Positions 37,761-48,297 of a stretch of DNA of 64,000 nt are shown here, piece by piece. The DNA lies in assembly GCF_011634775.1 (NCBI RefSeq), contig NZ_JAALXT010000007.1:62001-126000 (forward strand). Reading direction: 5' to 3'. Both the position numbers and the translations under genes were made by a program. Source of the stretch: Thalassoroseus pseudoceratinae. GTDB taxonomy: Bacteria; Planctomycetota; Planctomycetia; Planctomycetales; Planctomycetaceae. The notes under the pieces were generated by a model. The model saw only the letters and a program-made list of their open reading frames with translations, was not told the origin of the DNA and did not search any database. Numbering within the stretch: the stretch's first letter is position 1; each line of letters opens with the position of its first letter.

Positions 37761-40028
37761 ATGCTGCGAATAATCGGACTAGCAGGAATTTGTCTGGGCC
37801 TGATGCCAGCTTTGGGATGGAGTCAAACTTCGTCTGAGAAATTACCTAAGACGCATTCGCTGCCGGAGACATTCACCCCAGTCGATACATCCCAGCTGAT
37901 GCACGCGCCGGATCCGTTGCCGCTGGAGAACGTGCCAGCTTTTCCCCAGCTCAAGTTCAAACGTCCGGTGGAGCTGACCCACGCCAATGACGAAACGAAT
38001 CGATTGTTTGTCGTAGAACAACAGGGCACGATTCGGGTGTTCGAGAACCGTGATGATGTCGCGGATTCGAAGCTGTTCCTCGATCTCCGTGATGTTGTCT
38101 CACGGGAAGGCAACGAAGAAGGGCTGCTCGGGTTGGCGTTTCATCCGAACTATCGCGAGAACGGTCAATTCTTTGTGTACTACTCCACCAAGCCGCGGGC
38201 GTCGGTGGTGGCTCGTTTTACCGTCTCGACCGGCAATCCGAACCAAGCCGATCGCAATTCCGAACGGAAACTGCTGGAGATCCCGCAACCCTATTCCAAT
38301 CACAACGGCGGCAGTCTGCGATTCGGACCGGACGGGTATTTGTATATCGGGCTCGGAGATGGCGGAAAAGCCAACGATCCGCATGTCAATGCGCAGAACT
38401 TGGCGACTTTGCTGGGATCGATTCTGCGAATTGATGTCGATCATCAGGATAAAGGGCTCGCCTACGCGATCCCGCAGGATAACCCCTTCGCCAACCGCGC
38501 TGACGCTCGCGGCGAGATCTGGGCCTATGGACTGCGGAATGTTTGGCGGTTGGCGTTCGATCGAAAAACCGGCGACCTGTGGGCCGGGGATGTCGGACAG
38601 AATCGATTCGAAGAGGTCAACCGAATCCAGCGAGGTGGCAACTACGGTTGGAACATCCGCGAAGGTTTTCATAGTTTCGAACCCAACACCCCGTCCAAAG
38701 AACGCAATTTGATCGACCCGCTCGCCGAGTATTTTCGTGGGGAAGGGCGGTCCGTCACCGGTGGGATGGTGTATCGAGGCGAGCGACTGAAAGACTACCA
38801 GGGTGCGTATTTCTATGCGGATTATGTGAGTGGGAATGTGTGGGCTTTGCGGCTTGATGGCAACGAAGTTCAGGACAACCGCCGCGTCGCTGAAACCGGC
38901 TTGCAGATCGCTGCCTTCGGCGAAGACCAGAACGGCGAAATGTATCTCTGCACGTTCGGCGGGGCCATTCAGAAACTGCAACCGCGAGACCAGGAGATTT
39001 ACGCCGCCGCCAAGAAGTTCCCTCGGCGACTTTCCGAGACGGGCTTGTTCGCCTCTGTAAAGAACAACGTGCCTGCCAAAGGTCTGATTCCGTATGAACT
39101 CAACATGCCGTTCTGGTCGGATTTCGCCGTGAAGGATCGGTATATCGCTCTCCCCGACAAAGGGAAGGTCGTTTTCCACGGCCACAACCAGTGGGAATTC
39201 CCGGTCGGCACGGTATTCGTCAAAACGTTTTGGATGCATCAGAATCGCGTTGACTTAAAGGATCCTGTGCGTTTGGAAACGCGGTTACTTGTCAATTCGC
39301 CGAGCGGTTGGAAAGGTTACACTTACGTCTATCGTGACGATCAAACTGATGCGGAATTGTTGGACGGTTCACTGCTAAAGCCGATCGAAGTCGCGACCGA
39401 AGACGGCAACATCAGTCAGCCGTATTACTTTCCATCCCGCACCGATTGCATGGCGTGTCACACGAAAGCTGCTGGGTTCGTGTTGGGTCTAAACACGAGG
39501 CAGATGAATCACACGCTGAATTATCATCAGCAAAGTCAAAACCAAATTGAACTGCTCGATGAATTGCAGATCTTTACCGAACCAATTGCGGCAGGAAGTG
39601 AGAAGTGGGAACAATTCCCGAACTGGGGGTTTGGCAATTTCGATCGCAGCCATGAGCCTGACCATCAGGAAAGCGTCTTGGAAATCCCCGACGCCGACAC
39701 CGCCAAGCTGGCTCGGGCGTGGCTGGATGTGAACTGTGCCAACTGTCATCGCCCGGAAGGGATCGCCGCCGGAAGTCGCGATTTACGTTCGCAAACCGCG
39801 TTGGGCAAAATGAAGCTGGTGGAAAAAAAGCCTCTGCACGGGCACTTCACACCCCCATCCGGAACAGTCCTCACGCCAGGCAAACCGCTGGAGTCCGAGC
39901 TTTTCTTGCGGGCCGCTCATCGAGGAGTTCGTCAAATGCCGCCACTTGCCAGCAACATCGCCGACCCGCGCGGGATGGAAGTCCTAAGACAATGGATCGC
40001 CGAACTCAATGCGGAGAAGAAAAAATAG
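37761..40028 (+). CDS. Glucose/sorbosone-dehydrogenase-like propeller fused to a cytochrome c region
   Basis: A 755-residue protein from the ATG at 37761, which opens a signal peptide (MLRIIGLAGICLGLMPALGWSQ). Residues about 60-410 are a soluble aldose-dehydrogenase-type propeller, which uses PQQ in characterised relatives: GLLGLAFHPNY, NHNGGSLRFGPDGYLYIGLGDGG, and ENRVNRI/GGNYGWNIREG-like motifs. The C-terminal part has two CxxCH heme motifs (CMACH near 565 and CANCH near 662). The fusion implies substrate oxidation passing electrons to heme outside the cytoplasm. The substrate is unknown. Confidence 0.85.
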   Translation: MLRIIGLAGICLGLMPALGWSQTSSEKLPKTHSLPETFTPVDTSQLMHAPDPLPLENVPAFPQLKFKRPVELTHANDETNRLFVVEQQGTIRVFENRDDVADSKLFLDLRDVVSREGNEEGLLGLAFHPNYRENGQFFVYYSTKPRASVVARFTVSTGNPNQADRNSERKLLEIPQPYSNHNGGSLRFGPDGYLYIGLGDGGKANDPHVNAQNLATLLGSILRIDVDHQDKGLAYAIPQDNPFANRADARGEIWAYGLRNVWRLAFDRKTGDLWAGDVGQNRFEEVNRIQRGGNYGWNIREGFHSFEPNTPSKERNLIDPLAEYFRGEGRSVTGGMVYRGERLKDYQGAYFYADYVSGNVWALRLDGNEVQDNRRVAETGLQIAAFGEDQNGEMYLCTFGGAIQKLQPRDQEIYAAAKKFPRRLSETGLFASVKNNVPAKGLIPYELNMPFWSDFAVKDRYIALPDKGKVVFHGHNQWEFPVGTVFVKTFWMHQNRVDLKDPVRLETRLLVNSPSGWKGYTYVYRDDQTDAELLDGSLLKPIEVATEDGNISQPYYFPSRTDCMACHTKAAGFVLGLNTRQMNHTLNYHQQSQNQIELLDELQIFTEPIAAGSEKWEQFPNWGFGNFDRSHEPDHQESVLEIPDADTAKLARAWLDVNCANCHRPEGIAAGSRDLRSQTALGKMKLVEKKPLHGHFTPPSGTVLTPGKPLESELFLRAAHRGVRQMPPLASNIADPRGMEVLRQWIAELNAEKKK

Positions 40029-40120
40029 CCACGCGGTGCATTGCTTGAACAACGGTCTCGTAGAGCGACAACGGTTCGGGATTCATCAATACGCATGCCG
40101 AACCAAAGCCTTGAAAGGCT

Positions 40121-41470
40121 CTAAGTCATCGAATGAATGTCGGCGACGAAGGAGGGAAATGTAAACAGCGTGGAGTCCAAGTCCTCCACGGTTGCTCCGA
40201 GCTTCATCGCCAGCGTGAAGATGTTAATCGTCTCAGCCGCTTCGGGACCGAGCAGGTGGGCACCGAGAATCCGACCGTGATCGTCGACCAACAACTTGTA
40301 CATCGCATGCGTTTCTCCCACTTTCTTCATGGAACTGAACTGCGACCAGTCGCCTTGCTGAACCTCACAGGTGATGCCTTGTCGATTCGCTTCCGCTTCG
40401 GTCAGGCCGACTGCGGCGAGCGCCGGAGATGTATAGACCGCGTAGGGAACGACAACATCATCCAAGCGACGACTGTTAGGCTCGAACAGATTTTGAGCCA
40501 CGATCCGCCCCTGGTGATTGGCAACCGGCGTCAACGGTGGCAGTTTCGACGCCACGACATCGCCCGCGGCATAGACGGCCTCGTTCGAGACGCTTTGCAG
40601 AAACTCATTGACCTGAATCCCTCCCTCGTCGAAACGGACATTCGCGGCGTCTAGGTTCAAGCCATCGAAGTTCGGAACCCGACCGGCTCCGTGCACGACC
40701 AAGTCCGTTTCAATTTGACTCGTCGTTCCTTGAGCAGAGATATGAACGAGAAACGTCCCGTCGGGCTGGCGTTGGATTGATTCGACGCCCGTCTGAAGAT
40801 GAACTTCGATGCCGATCGCACGGGAACGATCGACAAGACAATTCACAAGGTCCGCGTCGAAGTGCTCCAGTGGCTCGCTTTTTTCCATAATCGAGACTTG
40901 GGCTCCGCTCCGGACCGCGACGTGGGCGAACTCGAACGAGATGTATCCGCCGCCGATAAATGTCACACGTTTTGGCAACGTGTCGAGTTCCATAAACTCA
41001 TCACTCGTCGTGAGGAAATCCGCTCCCTCGAACGGCATCGGTGCCGGCTTTGCCCCCGTCGCGATCAGGATTTTCTCCGCTTCGATGCGACGACCATCGA
41101 CATCCAATTCCGTTGGTGATGTGAACTTTGGATCTCCCTGAATGATCTCGATGCCGAGTTCCTCGAACGATTGACGTTTGCCTTCGGTGACCGGTTCGGT
41201 AAACGTCCGCTTGAACCGAATCAGATCGCCCCAGTCAATGACGGCATCGCCCAGGTTTGTCCCGTGACCGTGCATTTTTCGAGCCCGATCGACGAGTTCC
41301 GCAGCCCGTACCAAGACCTTCTTCGGATTGCAGCCGTGTAACGCACACGTTCCGCCAACCGGCCGAGGATCCACAACAGCCACCCGCCATTCCTCTTTCG
41401 CGCACCGATTCGCGACCCGAGTTGCAGCCGGCCCACTTCCCAAGACAATCAAATCAAATTTGTCGGCCAT
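40121..41470 (-). CDS. FAD-dependent pyridine-nucleotide disulfide oxidoreductase
   Basis: A 449-residue flavoprotein of the glutathione-reductase/mercuric-reductase group. The FAD fold begins LIVLGSGPAATRVANRC. The redox disulfide is GGTCALHGCNPKK (two Cys four residues apart). The NAD(P) fold is VTFIGGGYISFEFAHVA and the second FAD motif VYAAGDVVASKLPPLTPVA. The C-terminus ends TFPSFVADIHSM where classic members have a His-Pro-Thr-Glu active-site block; this Phe-Pro-Ser version occurs in a divergent subgroup. The substrate is not predictable. It stands alone, with no partner gene adjacent. Confidence 0.88.
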   Translation of the reverse strand: MADKFDLIVLGSGPAATRVANRCAKEEWRVAVVDPRPVGGTCALHGCNPKKVLVRAAELVDRARKMHGHGTNLGDAVIDWGDLIRFKRTFTEPVTEGKRQSFEELGIEIIQGDPKFTSPTELDVDGRRIEAEKILIATGAKPAPMPFEGADFLTTSDEFMELDTLPKRVTFIGGGYISFEFAHVAVRSGAQVSIMEKSEPLEHFDADLVNCLVDRSRAIGIEVHLQTGVESIQRQPDGTFLVHISAQGTTSQIETDLVVHGAGRVPNFDGLNLDAANVRFDEGGIQVNEFLQSVSNEAVYAAGDVVASKLPPLTPVANHQGRIVAQNLFEPNSRRLDDVVVPYAVYTSPALAAVGLTEAEANRQGITCEVQQGDWSQFSSMKKVGETHAMYKLLVDDHGRILGAHLLGPEAAETINIFTLAMKLGATVEDLDSTLFTFPSFVADIHSMT

Positions 41471-41785
41471 AATCTTTCCTTGTTTTCACGCGGAGACGTT
41501 GTCCGATCGCAGAGCGTGTTCGGTATCCGTATCGGGTCCGAGAAGAGCATGCTGAGTGGCTGTGAGAGAAAATCACAGAAGCGAACGGCATTCGTGCTGA
41601 GCTCGTCCATATCTCATTTGCGTGTGACGGCGTCCGTTGCGGATTCGCTGGAGAATTCCATTTCGTGAATTATATCGCATTCAGCATAGGGATTGAATTC
41701 GAACCGCGTTCCATGATCGGCCCTGATCACCGACGCCACACATCTGGCACCAAGCCATCCTGCCTGCAACCTACGCGATCAAAAC
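41471..41785. other. Gap with no recognised feature
   Basis: These 315 bases lie between two minus-strand genes. They hold the oxidoreductase promoter and the end of the metallophosphoesterase unit. Plus-strand frames here are short and read like antisense noise. No hairpin terminator stood out. Confidence 0.4.
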
Positions 41786-43036
41786 CTAGTTATCTGTTTG
41801 CTTCTTATTCCTGGCCCGAGCTTTCGCGTTCCGCTCGAAGACACGGACGGCGGCAGAAAAAGGCTCCTTGGTCTGGATGGGCGGCGGCGTTGAGAAGTGA
41901 TGCCGTAACTTCAGAGTTCGCGTGGCCGGCTCGAAGAACCCGACGGGGTTTTTCCGGAATGAAGTATCGTGCAGCCAAGTGCGAACGAGAACCTTATCAC
42001 TGTCTTCTGTGAAAGTGAGCAGGCGGCTCATTGGGTTGCCACCCGCGTGATACTTTGTCAAAGCCGCGGCTTGGAGGAAGTGAACTCCCCACTTCGTCTC
42101 GGTGATCGTTTTGTTCCCAAAGTTGTCGGTGGGGCCTTTCATGTGTGTGTGACCGCCAATCCAGAAATCGATGGCACCATGCCCGTGCTTCTTATGGAAT
42201 TCCGAGAGAAAGTCTTCGAAAACGTGTGCGTCGGACGTGTATTGGAAATTCTCGGGGTCATCGTTTTCAATGATGAAGTAGAGATAGGAAGAGCCCGCCG
42301 CTCCGCCGGAAGCTCCATGATACCGGGGATGACCTTCACCGTTGCCAGAACCGGTTGTTGTATCTCGCAGGGCGTGGTGATGCATGGTGATGATGAGTTT
42401 GTCCTGATTCTCTAGCACCTGCTTCTTCCACCATTCGAAGGTCTCGCGGGTCACTGCGCCGGGCGGATAACCTCCTTTCATTTTCTCGCTGCTATGGCCT
42501 CGTCCCACCGGTGTTGGTGCGTCGTTGCGATCCGCCAGCATGAGAACGAGGAGATTGCCCGCACGGAATCGATAACGTTCCCAGGTTCCCTCGACCGGGA
42601 AGGGGCGGCGTTTGGGATCGACTCCTGAGAACTCGGTATTCTCGCCCAACGGATCGCCCCACTTACGGAACCACGAGCCCGGTCCTCGATCGTAGTAGGG
42701 AGCGTCGTGATTGCCGGGAACGTTGTAAATCTGTTCCCGCCGGTGATTCTTCAGAGCACGATATTGAATCTGCAGTTCTTCACCATCTTCGTCACTGGGT
42801 GGGAACTGACTCGCGGAAAGATCACCGGCATCGATCATGATATCCCATTGGAAACCATCTTCGCCTTCTGACTGCCGAATTGCGTCACCGAGGCTTTCAC
42901 GACCCCGCTTGATGTCAGCCGGGACATGACTGCAACTCGTTGCCCAGACTCCGAACGTCTGTGGCTGGTCTTCAGCGGAAGCCGACAACTCGAAACTCAC
43001 CGCAGCGACAAGAATCCAGATCAGCGAACGACTCAT
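41786..43036 (-). CDS. Secreted metallophosphoesterase with altered first metal motif
   Basis: A 416-residue protein with a signal peptide (MSRSLIWILVAAVSFELSASAED). The calcineurin-like motifs visible are IDAGDLSAS, NVPGNHDAPY, ITMHHHAL and WIGGHTHMKG, which give most of the two-metal site. The first motif, normally DxH, reads ATSCSHVPAD, so the expected Asp appears to be Cys. That could lower or change metal binding. The protein may act on phosphodiesters or phospholipid-derived substrates. The gene overlaps the preceding ceramidase-like gene by four bases. Confidence 0.85.
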   Translation of the reverse strand: MSRSLIWILVAAVSFELSASAEDQPQTFGVWATSCSHVPADIKRGRESLGDAIRQSEGEDGFQWDIMIDAGDLSASQFPPSDEDGEELQIQYRALKNHRREQIYNVPGNHDAPYYDRGPGSWFRKWGDPLGENTEFSGVDPKRRPFPVEGTWERYRFRAGNLLVLMLADRNDAPTPVGRGHSSEKMKGGYPPGAVTRETFEWWKKQVLENQDKLIITMHHHALRDTTTGSGNGEGHPRYHGASGGAAGSSYLYFIIENDDPENFQYTSDAHVFEDFLSEFHKKHGHGAIDFWIGGHTHMKGPTDNFGNKTITETKWGVHFLQAAALTKYHAGGNPMSRLLTFTEDSDKVLVRTWLHDTSFRKNPVGFFEPATRTLKLRHHFSTPPPIQTKEPFSAAVRVFERNAKARARNKKQTDN

Positions 43037-44448
43037 TCGATGTCTCCCTTCAACTGTTCCAGTAGCTTCATCAAGCCGTCTCGGATTTTCTGTTCTGCGT
43101 CGACTTCGAGATAACTACTTCGCGCCGGCCAAGTTTCATAACCACCAAGTTTATGCTGCTCCTTCGATGGCAGATAACCGTTGTAGCCATTTGCGAGTTC
43201 GATGGTGAATGTCGTGCCAGGAAACGGGCTGGCGTTTTTGATTTTGAGGCCGGTTTCCGCGAATGTCTCACACGGCGACTGGGCGATGGCCAAATCGCCA
43301 ATGCGGAAGGCCTGAATCGGCACACTGACCGTGTCTGGAAACTCAGCCAACGCGTGTGCTTCCCGGGCGTAAATCTGAGAAAGGGACAAGCGATGTGGCG
43401 TCACCGGAAGTGTTTCCGCAGCCCACCCGAGACGTTCGGCCTCCGGCTTACGAACACGCAATTCCAGATCAGCACTCGCCGCAGCCAGTTTCACATTGGA
43501 ACGAAATTCCATCGACTCGATCACGCGAATCGCTCCCTCGGCAAGATCTTGTCCAACTGTTGTCATCCGCTCATACGAGGCGTATCTCTGTCGCGGTTTG
43601 GAAAAGTCAACGGCGTTCACATCACCACTCGTTCCGTTTGTCATTATTCCGACAAAGGGCGGTGAAAGTCGATCGGCTTTCCAGTTCTGCTGAATGCGAT
43701 CTGCGAACACGGCAAAGTAATCCGCGCTGACCTCCCCACGTGGAACTCCGCCAACGTAGTGCAATCCATAGTTCGCCAGGACTGCCAACGGCTGGCCAGA
43801 ATCATGTTGGCGAAGTGCAACGACAAACACCTGATCGTCAACCGGACCGGCCGGTTCCACCGCGTTGGGATTCCGTCCGCCGGGATTCATCTTCACCATC
43901 TCACCCGATTCGCCGAACGGATTTGTGATGGCCTGTTTCAAACGCCATCGGCGATTGTGCACATAACGCGGTTCGCGAAAACTGCCCCAGCCGATTTCCG
44001 CAGCTGCCAGATTGTTGTAAGCCCGATGCACACCATCCGCGATTTTGACCGCCAGGTCATCCAGATACTCACGATGAAGGTCATCGTCCTTCAGACCGAT
44101 AACGGCTCGTGGCGTGGAATGAGTATGTGTTGCCGCGATGCAAACATGGTTCGGCGGAATCCCCACTCTTTTCATGATCATCGCTTTTGCGGCGTCGTGA
44201 ATCGGGCGGGAAACCATCGTGTTGTCCACTTCGGCAAACGCGAGCTTCGTCGCTCCGTCATCAAGCACCAGGCAGCGAACCCAGAGTTCATCGTGAACGT
44301 GTTTCGCAGGCCCAATCTGCATGATCGTCCCATCGAGCACCACACCCATCTTTGGAGTAATGTTCGACAACGCAGCGCCAGCCCGAAAATTTGCCTCCTC
44401 TGCATAGACGAGGGTTGTAAGCCCCAAAAAGATGGCAAGGGTTTTCAT
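43033..44448 (-). CDS. Neutral/alkaline ceramidase-like secreted hydrolase
   Basis: A 471-residue protein. A short signal (MKTLAIFLGLTTLVYAEE) precedes the ceramidase N-terminal domain: FRAGAALSNITPKMGVVLDG, FAEVDNTMVSRPI, CIAATHTHSTPRAV and VLANYGLHYVGGVPRGEVSADYF. The His pairs in THTHS and NYGLHYVGG match the family's zinc ligands. The C-terminal part ends around ANGYNGYLPSKEQHKLGGYE, also conserved. Planctomycete members are rarely tested and may cleave other amides. It is co-transcribed with the metallophosphoesterase, which suggests a lipid-headgroup scavenging pair (inference). Confidence 0.85.
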   Translation of the reverse strand: MKTLAIFLGLTTLVYAEEANFRAGAALSNITPKMGVVLDGTIMQIGPAKHVHDELWVRCLVLDDGATKLAFAEVDNTMVSRPIHDAAKAMIMKRVGIPPNHVCIAATHTHSTPRAVIGLKDDDLHREYLDDLAVKIADGVHRAYNNLAAAEIGWGSFREPRYVHNRRWRLKQAITNPFGESGEMVKMNPGGRNPNAVEPAGPVDDQVFVVALRQHDSGQPLAVLANYGLHYVGGVPRGEVSADYFAVFADRIQQNWKADRLSPPFVGIMTNGTSGDVNAVDFSKPRQRYASYERMTTVGQDLAEGAIRVIESMEFRSNVKLAAASADLELRVRKPEAERLGWAAETLPVTPHRLSLSQIYAREAHALAEFPDTVSVPIQAFRIGDLAIAQSPCETFAETGLKIKNASPFPGTTFTIELANGYNGYLPSKEQHKLGGYETWPARSSYLEVDAEQKIRDGLMKLLEQLKGDIE

Positions 44449-44621
44449 TTGTGAATCTCCTTGTTGCAGGCTGATTTCTTCTTCGAAAGCCTGTTCAGTC
44501 CGTGTTGCGGAAATGAACTATCATGCGATTGTCCGAGGGCAACTGCAACACGATGACGCCCGATGTCGTCGATGAGAGAGATGGCGAAGCTCATGAGTTG
44601 TGCCAAGTGGGGTGGGGCACT

Positions 44622-47471
44622 TTAGGGAGTTGGGGGCACGTCGGGTGATTGACGAGAGGACGTCTGAGCAACCAGAGCCAGAACAACGTTTTTGTTGAGT
44701 GGTTTTGTGAGGCAGCGATCCATGCCGGCCGCGAGACACTCGTCTTGTTCGGACTGCATCACATTGCCGGTGAGGGCGAAGATAGGCCAGGGGGGCCAAC
44801 CGTTTTCGCGTTCTCGCTCTCGGATTCGGCGTGTCGCTTCCAGTCCGTTCATGACCGGCATCTGCACATCCATCAGAATCAGATCGAAGGCGGCCATGTC
44901 GGTGAGACGATCCAAAGCAGCTTGGCCGTCTTCGGCAATCGTGACATGATGACCACCTTTTTCGAGCAAGCCCCGAGCAACTTTCTGATTGACCATGCTG
45001 TCTTCGACCACCAAAATTCGCCGAGCTTGAGAGGCACCGGTTTTTGACTCGGGTTGTTGCGGACGCCAGCCGGCAATGGCCGTCGCGAGTGCGCGGGAGA
45101 GTGCTCCCCGCCGCAGCGGTTTCGGCAGCACGGCGTTGAACAAGTCGGCATCGGTGTGAAGATGCTCCGATTCTCCACCAATCGCCGAAGACGCCAGGAT
45201 AATGGGGATTCGCGTTCCACCGGGCAAGTCCCGGACCTTTTGGGCCAATTGCCGCCCATCGACTTCGGGCATCATAGCGTCGAAAATCAGAGCATCGAAT
45301 GCCGAACCGTCTGCCTCAGACTTTTGAGAGAGTTGCTCCCAGGCTTGCTGCGGGTCAGGGGTATCCACGACGGCAACTCCCATCTCTTCGAGCAATCCCT
45401 TGGCAACACGCAAGTTGATGGCATTGTCGTCGACGAGGAACACTCGCCGACCGGCGAGCAGGTCCACTGGAGGTGTTTGATGAGGGGAGGCTTGCCCCGC
45501 TTCGATACGATCAGCCTGTGGAAGCGGAATCGTCGCCTGAAAGGTGCTGCCCTCGCCAAGTACACTGTGCAGCGTCAATTCGCCGCCCATGAGTTCGACC
45601 AACCGCCGACAGATGACCAACCCCAATCCCGTACCGCCGTATTTGCGGGTGGTTCCCGCATCGGCCTGGACAAAGGGTTGAAACAATTTTTTCTGAGCAT
45701 CGGAGGATATCCCGATTCCTGTGTCCTGGACGGCGAGACTCACTCCATCATCGAGTTCGGGATACGGCCGAACGGCGACGACGATCCGTCCGTTTTCCGT
45801 GAATTTGATCGCATTGCTCACCAGATTGGTCAGTACCTGCCGAATCCGCGTCGGATCGCCACGACGCACATCGGGCATCTCCAAGTCGATGTCGAGTTCG
45901 ATTTCCATGCCCCGTGCGTGTGCGTTCGCAGCCAGCAATTGCAGGGTTTCGCTGAGCAAATCGTGGAGCGAGAACCCCACCTGTTCCAACTCGATCCGGC
46001 CCGCTTTGATTTTGGAAAAATCGAGGATGTCGTTGATGATCGTTAGCAGAGACTCGCCCGAGGAAATGATGACATCCACTTGCTCTGCCTGAGCGGGTGG
46101 CAGTGAACCGGCTCGCAACAATTGGGCCATGCCGAGGACACCGTTCATCGGCGTGCGGATTTCGTGGCTCATCGCGGCCAGGAAATCCGACTTGGCCTGG
46201 TTAGCGGCTTCGGACTCGTCACGCGCTTGCTCCAACTCTTTCTGCTTTTGGTTGAGTTCCTCAATCAGCCGTTCTTGAATTTCCTTTTCTCGCCGCAAGG
46301 TCGCATGCAGATCGACGACGGTCGGAAACGCTTCGAGTGCCTGGTGGATAATCCGTCCCCGCAACAAGGTCTCCACCCCGAACCACGGTTCAGGATCGAT
46401 CATCTCGGGAAATTGCCAAATGATCTCGAATTCGTTGTTCTCCTGGGCCCGACCCACAATGGCTCGTTTACGCACATGATGGTTCTGTTTCAATTCCATC
46501 ACGCCACAGGGACCATTGATCAAGATGAACTGGTATTTCTGAAGGTCGGCGACGGCGAAACTTCCGACAGCCTCGACCATGGCCTTCCACAAGTACACTT
46601 GGCTATACGCATTAGCCATCGGTGACGACACCGGACATTCCCAGCCGACGTACTCGCGAATTCTCGGCAAGAAGTGCTGGTTGACCTCTGCAACGCAGGT
46701 CGAAAAGTAATCCCAGCAGGCATAATGCCCAATGGCAGCGGGAACGCTGGCCAGTTCCGTTTCACTGAAGCTAAAGGACATCACCGGCAAGCGGTCGGCA
46801 CCGGGACCGACTTCCGCCAAACGATTGAAAAAGTCTGCGTTAGCTGCTCCGTTGATTGTGCTGAAAATGATGTCCGGATTGGAGGCGAGCAGTTCATCAA
46901 CCACCGGTGACACATCGTAATCTTCCAATGGAAGATATTTCTCCGCCACAACCCGACCGCCACGCTTCTCGAGAATCCCGTACAACAAGGTATTTGCGGT
47001 TCGTGGATAGACATAGTCGGACCCGATCACCGCCGCCCGTTGCCATTCGCGATCCAAAACCCAATCGACCGCCGGTTCAATCTGCTGATTGAGCGTGCTG
47101 CCGGTGTAGATCACATGCGGACTTTCCTCCAGCCCTTCATATTGAACCGGGTAAAACAGCAGTCCGCCATACTGATGCAAGATCGGCAGCAACGCCTTTC
47201 GGGAGGCCGACGTCCAACACCCGAAAAGGACATCGATCTGCTCCTCATTCAGAAGCTGTCGTGCTTGATCGGCGAAGTCTTCCGGTCGAGAGCGACCATC
47301 GCGGACGACGGGAACGATGGTGCGTCCCAAAACACCACCGGCAGCGTTGATCTCGTGGAGGGCCAGTTCCACACATTTCGCCACCAGCGTTTCACTATTC
47401 CCCATGACTCCACTGAGAGAGTGGAGTACACCCACGCGATAGGCAGACGTTGACTCCGAAGGCCGATTCAT
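44622..47471 (-). CDS. Soluble hybrid histidine kinase with binding-protein-like sensor and two receivers
   Basis: A 949-residue protein with neither signal peptide nor membrane helix. Residues about 10-365 are a type 1 periplasmic-binding-protein fold of the UrtA/FmdD/AmiC kind ([43 protein letters not shown]). A coiled coil follows (about 380-435). HisKA has [16 protein letters not shown] and the ATPase [24 protein letters not shown] and [11 protein letters not shown]. Receiver 1 (about 690-805) has the phospho-Asp in [12 protein letters not shown]. Receiver 2 (about 825-940) has [13 protein letters not shown]. Ligands may be amides or urea, sensed in the cytoplasm. Confidence 0.92.
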   Translation of the reverse strand: MNRPSESTSAYRVGVLHSLSGVMGNSETLVAKCVELALHEINAAGGVLGRTIVPVVRDGRSRPEDFADQARQLLNEEQIDVLFGCWTSASRKALLPILHQYGGLLFYPVQYEGLEESPHVIYTGSTLNQQIEPAVDWVLDREWQRAAVIGSDYVYPRTANTLLYGILEKRGGRVVAEKYLPLEDYDVSPVVDELLASNPDIIFSTINGAANADFFNRLAEVGPGADRLPVMSFSFSETELASVPAAIGHYACWDYFSTCVAEVNQHFLPRIREYVGWECPVSSPMANAYSQVYLWKAMVEAVGSFAVADLQKYQFILINGPCGVMELKQNHHVRKRAIVGRAQENNEFEIIWQFPEMIDPEPWFGVETLLRGRIIHQALEAFPTVVDLHATLRREKEIQERLIEELNQKQKELEQARDESEAANQAKSDFLAAMSHEIRTPMNGVLGMAQLLRAGSLPPAQAEQVDVIISSGESLLTIINDILDFSKIKAGRIELEQVGFSLHDLLSETLQLLAANAHARGMEIELDIDLEMPDVRRGDPTRIRQVLTNLVSNAIKFTENGRIVVAVRPYPELDDGVSLAVQDTGIGISSDAQKKLFQPFVQADAGTTRKYGGTGLGLVICRRLVELMGGELTLHSVLGEGSTFQATIPLPQADRIEAGQASPHQTPPVDLLAGRRVFLVDDNAINLRVAKGLLEEMGVAVVDTPDPQQAWEQLSQKSEADGSAFDALIFDAMMPEVDGRQLAQKVRDLPGGTRIPIILASSAIGGESEHLHTDADLFNAVLPKPLRRGALSRALATAIAGWRPQQPESKTGASQARRILVVEDSMVNQKVARGLLEKGGHHVTIAEDGQAALDRLTDMAAFDLILMDVQMPVMNGLEATRRIRERERENGWPPWPIFALTGNVMQSEQDECLAAGMDRCLTKPLNKNVVLALVAQTSSRQSPDVPPTP

Positions 47472-47592
47472 GGAGAGACCTTAGACGTGGTAGAACGGTT
47501 TCGTGGGAAGACGTCGTCAAACGGTTATACTCATAAACTGATGTTAACACAGAAGCCGTCACACGAGTGACTCCAATTACCAAGACAGGCAC

Positions 47593-48120
47593 ATGATCGA
47601 AAAATCCATTTGGACGATCGGCCACTCGAAACACGCGATCGAACATTTTCTGTCGATTGTTCGCGACGCGTCGATTGAGTGCGTCGTCGATGTTCGTCGC
47701 TTCGCAGGATCCAAGCGACAGCCGCAATTTGGCCAAAAGAATCTTCAGTCATCGCTGCAGGAAATTGAAGTTTCCTACATTCATCTTCCCGACTTGGGCG
47801 GGAGACGAAAAAAGCGTGCTGACGACTCACCCAATCACGGTTGGCGGGTCGAATCGTTCAATGCTTATGCGGACTACATGCTGACAGAATCATTTCAATC
47901 AGCGTTGTCAAAGTTGGAAGAAATCGCGACCGATCAGGCGACGGCCATCATGTGTGCGGAAGCGGTCCCCTGGCGATGCCATCGACGATTGATCGCTGAT
48001 GCCTTGATCGTCCGCGATTGGGCCGTTTGGGACATCTTTGCCCAGAGTCGAATCAAAGAACATCAACTAACCGACTTCGCCCAAGTCGAAGACCATCGAT
48101 TAACGTATCCGGCTATCTAA
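47593..48120 (+). CDS. DUF488 family protein
   Basis: A 175-residue protein. It opens IEKSIWTIGHSKHAIEHFL, the TIGHS signature of DUF488, followed by VVDVRRFAGSKRQPQF. The second conserved block is AIMCAEAVPWRCHRRLIADAL, which carries the invariant Cys-Ala-Glu and Cys-His-Arg residues. The family's biochemical role is not established. It is divergent from the hybrid kinase gene with about 120 bases between. Confidence 0.88.
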   Translation: MIEKSIWTIGHSKHAIEHFLSIVRDASIECVVDVRRFAGSKRQPQFGQKNLQSSLQEIEVSYIHLPDLGGRRKKRADDSPNHGWRVESFNAYADYMLTESFQSALSKLEEIATDQATAIMCAEAVPWRCHRRLIADALIVRDWAVWDIFAQSRIKEHQLTDFAQVEDHRLTYPAI

Positions 48121-48297
48121 TCAAGATGGCCGCCGATCCAAACGCGGCCGACAATCCCACTCAACTGCCTCTATATAATCAACAAAGAGATGTATAGGAA
48201 CTAGTTCTTGGTAGGCTGTTAATCTAAAGATACTTAAACCGAAACTCACCAGGTCACGTTATATAACCGTGATGATGAAGGGATGGGAAGTGTTCAA

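Noticed and set aside
38100-39239. A 379-codon frame on the minus strand
   Set aside because: It lies wholly antisense to the sugar-dehydrogenase/cytochrome gene and has no family signature; the plus-strand protein is well supported.
45054-46046. A 330-codon plus-strand frame
   Set aside because: Antisense to the kinase domains of the hybrid histidine kinase and without independent protein features.
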